6,248 nucleotides of DNA from Phycisphaerales bacterium. GTDB lineage: Bacteria; Planctomycetota; Phycisphaerae; Tepidisphaerales; Tepidisphaeraceae. The stretch is from assembly GCA_028288775.1 (NCBI GenBank), contig JAQGHP010000384.1, forward strand, positions 1 through 6,248, given 5' to 3'. Positions within the stretch are counted from its first letter, which is position 1. Every line of letters starts with the position of its first letter. Below the pieces are notes generated by a model that saw only the letters and a list, made by a program, of their open reading frames with translations, was not told the origin of the DNA and did no database searches. Position numbers and translations under genes: made by a program. Positions 1-6,248 of this stretch are shown in pieces.

Positions 1-371
1 TCCCCGTTAAAATCCGCGACCGCCAGCGACCGCGGGTCCGTGACGTTGAGATCTTGGGGAGGCAGAAAAGTGCCATCGCCCGCATTGAGCACGACCCGCA
101 CGACGTTACCGCTGGGGCTAAGAGTGATGAGATCGGGCTTGCCGTCGCCGTTGAGGTCCGCCGACGTGATTGTTGCCGCCGAACTGCCATGGAACTGGGC
201 GGGGAGAAAAGTGGGAGTAACGCCCGCCGAGAGACAAATCCGGTCCTCGAGTTGTTCGACCGCCCGGGCCGCCGCCCGCACAAGTGATTGCTTGCCGTTC
301 CCAGTTTTTTTTCGTGAGTGTGCAGCGCAAAAAGAGAAGAAAGAAGCAAACAAGCCCAGGGGCGATGGCAT
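1..371 (-). CDS. FG-GAP/VCBS-repeat exoprotein, N-terminal part (runs off left edge)
   Basis: This open frame leaves the window at the left edge, so only about 123 N-terminal residues are visible. From the ATG at 371 the protein has a hydrophobic stretch (residues 4-17) and a basic patch. The segment AVEQLEDRICLSAG follows at residues 37-50, matching the 'LE.LEDR..LSA' signature that marks exported planctomycete proteins. Next come FG-GAP/VCBS-type repeats: a Ca-binding-like Asp loop ADLNGDGKPDL at 71-81, GNVVRVVLNAGDGTF at 88-102, and a second loop starting VADFNG at 118. Such repeats build beta-propellers in surface or secreted proteins. The ATG is preceded by GGAG at 7-nt spacing. A GTG at 281, just before the LEDR segment, is an alternative start. 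The gene lies 170 nt after the EF-hand gene. Ligand or enzymatic role cannot be told from this part. Confidence 0.85.
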   Translation of the reverse strand, partial: MPSPLGLFASFFSFCAAHSRKKTGNGKQSLVRAAARAVEQLEDRICLSAGVTPTFLPAQFHGSSAATITSADLNGDGKPDLITLSPSGNVVRVVLNAGDGTFLPPQDLNVTDPRSLAVADFNG

Positions 372-460
372 GGTCCAACTCCGGCACGCGCGGGCACGCG
401 AAGAGGCAAGAGAAAGGACGCCCGCGGTGACGGTAAGGGGAACCCGTCCGTGGGAAAAGA

Positions 461-500
461 GCCACCGCACGCCCTGCGCACCGGCCCGCCGTTCGGTGGC
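461..500 (-). terminator. Possible rho-independent terminator after the EF-hand gene
   Basis: On the minus strand a 7-bp GC-rich stem, GCCACCG (494-500) with CGGTGGC (461-467), closes a 26-nt loop and is followed at once by TCTTTT. It lies about 40 nt past the stop of the EF-hand gene and before the FG-GAP gene, where a terminator would be expected. The long loop makes it only moderately convincing. The rest of the 372-541 gap shows no gene and no other clear site. Confidence 0.4.
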
Positions 501-541
501 CCGCGCAGACTACCGGCCCCTGCGTTGACTGTCCAGCAGAC

Positions 542-1265
542 CTACTGTGGCGGCTGAGACGGTCGTCCTCCGCCCGCATCCCCCACCCTACCCTGGCCGC
601 CGGGGCCACGAGGGCCGGGGCCGCGCATTTCCTGTAGCTGCTGCTTCTGTTCATCGCTCAGAATTTTGGCGAGCTTCGCGTCGACGTCCTTCTGAAGGTC
701 GTCAATCTGTTTGGCCTGTTCGGACGTGAGATTCAACCGATCACGAAGGAAAGGCGGCAGAATCTGGCCCGGCCGTGGCGGGCCTCCGAATCCGCGAGGG
801 CCGCCGGGCCCCGGTCGCTGTCCGCCGGGACCATTGGCTCCGGGGCCACCGGGGCCACCCGGCCCACGATCATCGGGGCCGCCCGGACCGTCATCGTCCG
901 GACCGCCCGGGCCTCGGTCGTCGGGCCCGCCCGGGCCGCGCCGTGTATTTCCCCTTGGCGCGTCCGCGTCGAGCTTTGCCGCGAGCGCCGTCAATTCTTC
1001 CTTCGTGACAACCCCGTCTTTGTTGGCATCTGCCTGATCGAAGAGCCGGAGCAGGCGCGCATCGGTCACCTCGTCACGCGTGAGCTTGCCGTCCTTCTTC
1101 TTGTTGAAGGCCATCATCCGCGTGACGACGGAAGAATTGCTGAAGTCCTTCGGCTGAGCCGTGCTTGATGCGTCTCCGGGCCTTGCAGGCGGGTTGAGCG
1201 AACGCGCGAGGCGTCATCGCCGCGGCACAGAGAATGACCGTAAGGGCCGTGATTGATTTCCACAT
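542..1265 (-). CDS. Secreted EF-hand protein with GP-rich repeats and LTxxQ-like C-terminus, frameshifted
   Basis: Two frames together make one sensible protein. From the ATG at 1265 (AGGA at 6-nt spacing) comes a signal peptide, MWKSITALTVILCAAAMTPR then AFA|Q. One base later than expected, another frame continues PPARPGDASSTAQPKDFSN and then two EF-hands. Dropping one C from the CCC at 1191-1193 gives a continuous 240-residue protein. In that numbering EF-hand 1 (NKKKDGKLTRDE, about 54-65) is degenerate, with Asn at position 1 and Lys at 3. EF-hand 2 (DANKDGVVTKEE) is canonical. A Gly/Pro/Asp-rich region (about 110-167) includes three tandem GPGGPDD(R/D) octapeptides. The C-terminus (LNLTSEQAKQIDDLQKDVDA onward) is a helical LTxxQ-like segment. 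As sequenced, only 542-1117 is open from an internal ATG, without signal peptide or the first EF helix. The break could be a sequencing error, a recent pseudogene or recoding. A calcium-binding envelope role is inferred. Confidence 0.8.
1191..1193 (-). other. Frameshift site (extra C in a CCC run)
   Basis: On the minus strand GCT CAA CCC GCC reads out of the frame that holds the EF-hands. With one C removed it reads GCT CAA CCG CCT GCA, that is A-Q-P-P-A, straight into the downstream frame. The upstream frame otherwise runs on to a stop at 1074 with a basic, non-EF sequence. The downstream frame is closed further up by a TGA inside the signal-peptide region. The exact base is inferred; any +1 change near here would do. 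Confidence 0.7.
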
Positions 1266-1323
1266 GGTTGTTCCTATTTAATCGTGTTCGCCGACTGCAT
1301 GACAATTTCGGCGGGGCGCTTTC

Positions 1324-1475
1324 TCCCTCCACCGGTATTCCGGGCAAGGCCCGGGGTGGGGGCGAGAAGGTGCAAAGGTTCGAGGGTTGAAGCGTTCAAG
1401 AGTTCATGCCCTTGAACCATTGAACCCTTCAACCTTTGAACTCTTTTGCCCTCCCCCGGAGTACCGATGGAGGGA
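1324..1475. repeat. Palindromic non-coding element with 21-bp terminal inverted repeats (MITE- or REP-like)
   Basis: The outer arms TCCCTCCACCGGTATTCCGGG (1324-1344) and 1455-1475, reverse complement TCCCTCCATCGGTACTCCGGG, agree at 19 of 21 positions. Between them are a CCGGGC-AAG-GCCCGG hairpin (1340-1354) and a 72-bp octamer palindrome (1378-1449). No frame here looks like protein and no target-site duplication is evident at the ends. The element fills most of the 266-nt gap between the dioxygenase and the EF-hand gene and ends 59 nt before the EF-hand start, so it may affect transcription between them. Being an interspersed repeat is inferred from its structure; only one copy is in this window. 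Confidence 0.7.
1378..1449. repeat. Nine contiguous phased octamers forming an imperfect palindrome
   Basis: On the plus strand the stretch divides without gaps into octamers. The first four are GTTCGAGG, GTTGAAGC, GTTCAAGA and GTTCATGC. These are followed by CCTTGAAC, CATTGAAC, CCTTCAAC and CTTTGAAC, then TCTTTTGC. The first four start with GTTSRA (last one GTTCAT) and the next four end in TTSAAC, so orientation flips exactly at 1409/1410. The two 32-bp arms pair at about 25 of 32 positions. A transcript from either strand would fold into a long hairpin. Confidence 0.75.
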
Positions 1476-1531
1476 ACTGAAGACAAACCGCCGGCATGGT
1501 CACGCGCCGGTGAGCCCTGCCCGCTGCGAGT

Positions 1532-2221
1532 TCAATGGTCGCCATCCGCATCGGCGGGCGTGCGGCCGATCACCACATCGAACCGGGCCGAAAGCTCGCC
1601 GACTTTCGAATCCTTGATCGGAACGAAGTCTGCGGTAACCAGCTCGCGATCGACCGGATCCCTGACGTCCATATAAATTCCGTCGCGCTTATTGCCCGCG
1701 AACCCGCTTACGAAAATCTGGCTCGTGAGCAGTTCCCTGCCGCCCTTCTTGATCTTGAAATGGATGTGAGCAGCGGGCCTGCCGGGGTATGCCACGGGCT
1801 TAATCGTGCGGAAGCGGTACTCGCCCGTCGAGGCGGTAGTGAATCGGCCGAACCCCTGGAAGTTCTTGTCCTGCTGGTCTTTCTTGGGAATGCTGTCGGA
1901 AGTGTGCAGATAAACCTGGTGCGCGTCGCACTGCCAGATTTCGATTTCGGCATTCTTAATGGGGTCGCCGTTGATGTCGAGGATACGCCCGGTGAGGTGC
2001 GTGATTTCGCCGACGGCGGGCGTGAGCGAGTCGCCGATGATGATCAGGTCGTTGTCCTGATCGAGCGGGAGCTTGTCCGGATAAAACGGTCCTTCGGTCA
2101 TCCGGGGCGTGCGCGCCAACTGCTCGGCGAACACGCCGGGCGTGAAGAGCGCGAGCGCCCCTACGGCCAGTCCGCCGCATAGGAGGCTGCGACGGCTAAG
2201 CTTTGTTTCAATTCCGATCAT
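1532..2221 (-). CDS. Tat-exported intradiol ring-cleavage dioxygenase (protocatechuate 3,4-dioxygenase-like)
   Basis: Non-haem Fe(III) enzymes of this family open catechol-type rings between the two hydroxyls using O2. The 229-residue protein begins with a twin-arginine signal: SRRSLL at 9-14, a hydrophobic stretch at 15-32, and a probable cut after VFA (33), so export as a folded protein is likely. The family marks follow: EGPFYP (43-48), the EIWQCDAHQVYLH segment with ligand Tyr104, YRFRTIKPVAYP with ligand Tyr145, and RPAAHIHF with Arg148, His152 and His154. All four expected iron ligands are therefore present. The spacing from Tyr145 to the histidines is short, and there is one extra residue between Arg and the first His compared with classical PcaH. 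No alpha-subunit-like partner is seen. The start has GAGGAG at 8-nt spacing and lies 40 nt after the cytochrome gene, so the two are probably co-transcribed. Substrate is unknown; the gene is not named pcaH because true pathway membership is not shown. Confidence 0.92.
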   Translation of the reverse strand: MIGIETKLSRRSLLCGGLAVGALALFTPGVFAEQLARTPRMTEGPFYPDKLPLDQDNDLIIIGDSLTPAVGEITHLTGRILDINGDPIKNAEIEIWQCDAHQVYLHTSDSIPKKDQQDKNFQGFGRFTTASTGEYRFRTIKPVAYPGRPAAHIHFKIKKGGRELLTSQIFVSGFAGNKRDGIYMDVRDPVDRELVTADFVPIKDSKVGELSARFDVVIGRTPADADGDH

Positions 2222-2261
2222 CGATTGGTCTCCTCATTTTCGCGGACTTGTGCCCGGTTAA

Positions 2262-2840
2262 TTACTTCTGCCATTTCGCGCCTTCATCGATCCATTGCTT
2301 GATGAGTTTAACCTGATCGTCGCGAAGCGCCTTGAACTCTTCGCCGCGTTTGGCCTTGGGCATGGCCGAGACCTCGTCGTCCCCGGCTTTGGCCGGGCCG
2401 GCGAGCAGTTTGTACAGAAGGCTTTCTTCAGCTTTGCCCGGTACGATCGCGACGCCGTGCTTTCCGCCTTTCATCGCGGCTACTTTGTCGTCGAGCCTGA
2501 ACCCCCCTGCCGGCCCACGGCCCGGTCCGCCCGGCCCGTGTCCCCCGGGACCACCACCCGGCCCACGCGGTCCCGGTCCATCAGGAGCCGCACCAGCCGG
2601 GCCGCCTGGGCCTTGGCCCGGACCGCGCGCATCCGGCGCTTTGTGGCATTTCACGCACGATTCCTTAAAAATCGGCTGGATGTCCTTGACGAAATCCACC
2701 GCTTTGCCGGCCTTGTCATCCTTCTCTGCCGCCCGCGCGGGGACAAACTGCCCTGCCACCACCACACAGCCCGCCAACCCGATGGACGTAAACAAAGCAC
2801 GATGTTTCACGGATGCGACGATTGATTTGAATGGGCTCAT
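2262..2840 (-). CDS. Planctomycete-type (PSCyt1-like) secreted c-type cytochrome
   Basis: The 192-residue protein starts with a basic, hydrophobic signal (GLAGCVVVAG core, about 14-31; likely cut after ARA, 37). It then shows the PSCyt1-like pattern: VDFVKDIQPIFKESC, a single haem site CVKCH (62-66), FRLDDKVAAMKGGKHG (114-129), IVPGKAEESLLYKLLAG (132-148), a likely axial Met160 in MPK, and DDQVKLIKQWIDEGAKW (174-190) at the end. In planctomycetes this domain is usually fused to or paired with larger exported enzymes, whereas here it stands alone. A Gly/Pro-rich stretch (71-113) sits between the haem site and the FRLDD strand. The start has AGGAG at 6-nt spacing. The gene is 58 nt after the Spy-like gene and 40 nt before the dioxygenase. 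Electron transfer in the periplasm is expected; a link to the dioxygenase rests on position only. Confidence 0.9.
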   Translation of the reverse strand: MSPFKSIVASVKHRALFTSIGLAGCVVVAGQFVPARAAEKDDKAGKAVDFVKDIQPIFKESCVKCHKAPDARGPGQGPGGPAGAAPDGPGPRGPGGGPGGHGPGGPGRGPAGGFRLDDKVAAMKGGKHGVAIVPGKAEESLLYKLLAGPAKAGDDEVSAMPKAKRGEEFKALRDDQVKLIKQWIDEGAKWQK

Positions 2841-2898
2841 CGACTGCTCCTACCCTCCCCTAAATCTGCTTTCATATGGCTGACACTTGGGTCGCATC

Positions 2899-3420
2899 TC
2901 AATCCAGCATCCCCATCACAACGAACACGGCTTCCTGCTTCAGATTGATCGCGCCGCGGAGATCATCCTGCGCCTTGGCCAGTTCTTCGCGGGCCTTGGC
3001 CTTGGCCTGACGCAGGGCATCGAGCTTCGCCTTCACGTCGTCAGGGGTCGCATCGGGAGAAGCTACCGCATCCTGCAGGGCTTTGACCTTTTCCTGCACC
3101 GGCGACAACTGCTGGTCCTGCCCGCCCTGCCCGCCCGGACCGCGGCCGAATCCGAACATGCCGCGGCCTTGCGCATCGCGCTGGAGTTGCTGAACCTTTT
3201 CGATCTTTGGCTGAAGCGCGGTCCACTGTTCGTCAGTGACCTCGAGCTGCTGCTTCATCCGGTCCTCGAACATCTTGCGCATCTGGGCGAAGTCCGGCCG
3301 ACCACCCGGCCCGCCTTGTCCGCCGCCCTGCCCTCCGCCGGCCGGCGGGGCCTGACCAAACGCGGGAGCCGCAACACACGCGATCAACACGACCATTGCA
3401 GACAGCATCTTGGATGACAT
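2899..3420 (-). CDS. Small secreted helical protein, Spy/LTxxQ-like
   Basis: The protein has 173 residues and no confident family name. It has a signal peptide (hydrophobic 5-21, likely cut AFG|QA at 22/23), a Gly/Gln/Pro-rich linker (26-41), and a charged helical segment RPDFAQMRKMFEDRMKQQLE followed by VTDEQWTALQPKIEKV (61-76). That segment resembles the LTxxQ motif of Spy/CpxP-type periplasmic proteins. A second Gly-rich patch (86-102) and a long Ala/Lys/Glu/Asp/Gln helix, probably coiled coil (105-156), come next, and it ends INLKQEAVFVVMGMLD. The start has AGGA at 5-nt spacing. It leads the run of three close genes (this, cytochrome, dioxygenase) and follows the kinase by 143 nt. In Spy/CpxP proteins this fold acts as a chaperone or envelope-stress sensor; that role here is inference. 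Confidence 0.85.
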   Translation of the reverse strand: MSSKMLSAMVVLIACVAAPAFGQAPPAGGGQGGGQGGPGGRPDFAQMRKMFEDRMKQQLEVTDEQWTALQPKIEKVQQLQRDAQGRGMFGFGRGPGGQGGQDQQLSPVQEKVKALQDAVASPDATPDDVKAKLDALRQAKAKAREELAKAQDDLRGAINLKQEAVFVVMGMLD

Positions 3421-3563
3421 GGCGATCCTTCCGGAGAAATTGGCTTGAGAAGGGCGAATTTGTGCAAAGCCCTGTGCCCCACACCTAATCCGGTCCCTCT
3501 CCCTTTCTAGTTGCGCCGGCCGGTCCGCGACCGCCGCGCCGAATCAAAATCACAAGATAGCTT

Positions 3564-5992
<2,429 letters not shown>

Positions 5993-5996
<4 letters not shown>

Positions 5997-6248
5997 GCCA
6001 CACCTTCCATAGATTTGCGCAGGCTTGCGAGGGAACGCACCCAGAGTTTTTGAACGCTGTCCTCGCTCCGCGCCATCCGCCGGGCCACTTCGGCGAAGCT
6101 CAATCCCTCCAGATGCCGCAGGATAATGACTTCGCGATAATCCTCCGACAGCCGCGCCAGCGCATCGGCCAGCAGCACCGCCTGCTCGCGCCGAGACGCG
6201 TGCTGGCTGGGCGTGCTGTACGCCGCCGCCAGCCCCCCATCCTGCGCC
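5993..6248 (-). CDS. ECF RNA polymerase sigma factor, C-terminal part (runs off right edge)
   Basis: The frame is open to the right edge; 84 complete codons are visible, from AQDGGLAAAYSTPSQHASRR to a TGA at 5993-5995. LADALARLSEDYREVIILRH (26-45) and LEGLSFAEVARRMARSEDSV (46-65) are typical of sigma-70 region 4, whose helix-turn-helix reads the -35 element. VQKLWVRSLASLRKSM closes the domain. Region 2 lies outside the window. The GTG at 6178 is not the real start, since conserved sequence continues upstream of it. The stop overlaps the kinase ATG by 4 nt (ATGA). ECF factors beside Ser/Thr kinases are a known arrangement in planctomycetes, where the kinase is thought to stand in for an anti-sigma factor. 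No anti-sigma gene is seen here. Confidence 0.94.

Noticed and set aside
118..654. Minus-strand open frame of 178 codons across the EF-hand end and FG-GAP start
   Set aside because: It runs out of frame through the FG-GAP repeats and through the EF-hand tail, both of which read sensibly in other frames.
1114..1486. Short minus-strand open frames over the palindromic element
   Set aside because: Their translations are simply the inverted repeats read as protein and have no ribosome site or domain.
1491..1510. CCGGC/GCCGG hairpin just after the dioxygenase stop as a terminator
   Set aside because: The stem is 5 bp with a 10-nt loop, and only a short mixed GTTTGTC follows, so it is too weak to call.
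1535..2182. Plus-strand open frame of 215 codons antisense to the dioxygenase
   Set aside because: The minus-strand frame carries the full dioxygenase motif set; this one is the shadow produced by its codon bias.
3521..3533. CGGTC-CGC-GACCG hairpin after the kinase as a terminator
   Set aside because: Only a 5-bp stem, with no T-run after it on the minus strand.
3421..3563. Promoter for the Spy-like, cytochrome and dioxygenase genes in the gap after the kinase
   Set aside because: A TTGCAC-like box is present but no convincing -10 lies at the right distance, so no promoter is called.

Overview
The window is GC-rich and reads as a chromosomal fragment of a planctomycete, most likely of the Gemmata/Isosphaera type. 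Four things support this. An ECF sigma factor is translationally coupled to a Hanks-type Ser/Thr kinase. One protein is a planctomycete-type cytochrome c (PSCyt1-like). Another is an FG-GAP/VCBS exoprotein with the planctomycete N-terminal 'LEDR..LSA' signature. Several exported proteins are rich in Gly and Pro. Every gene I can support lies on the minus strand, so transcription runs from right to left.

Layout in transcription order: (1) 5993-6248, the C-terminal region 4 of an ECF sigma factor, cut by the right edge; (2) 3564-5996, an 810-residue transmembrane Ser/Thr kinase that overlaps the sigma gene by ATGA and has a helical extracytoplasmic domain with several LTxxQ/Spy-like motifs, a DHDHDH cluster and a Gly/Pro tail; (3) 2899-3420, a small secreted Spy/LTxxQ-like helical protein; (4) 2262-2840, a secreted mono-haem cytochrome with a Gly/Pro insert behind CxxCH; (5) 1532-2221, a Tat-exported intradiol (protocatechuate 3,4-dioxygenase-like) dioxygenase; (6) 542-1265, a secreted EF-hand plus LTxxQ-like protein whose reading frame is broken by one extra base just after the signal peptide; (7) 1-371, the N-terminus of an FG-GAP/VCBS exoprotein, cut by the left edge.

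Spacings are short between genes 3, 4 and 5 (58 and 40 nt), and each has a good Shine-Dalgarno, so they look like one operon. The kinase-to-gene-3 gap is 143 nt. The 266-nt gap between genes 5 and 6 is filled by a non-coding palindromic element: 21-bp imperfect terminal inverted repeats around nine contiguous, exactly phased octamers that switch orientation in the middle. It looks like a small mobile or REP-like repeat.

Working idea (inference): the ECF sigma and kinase form an envelope-signalling module whose sensor domain resembles the small periplasmic helical proteins encoded beside it, while the cytochrome and dioxygenase form an exported redox pair. The strongest items for a second look are the octamer palindrome, the frameshifted EF-hand gene, and the LTxxQ-type sensor shared between kinase and neighbours. 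No RNA gene, CRISPR array or transposase is visible.
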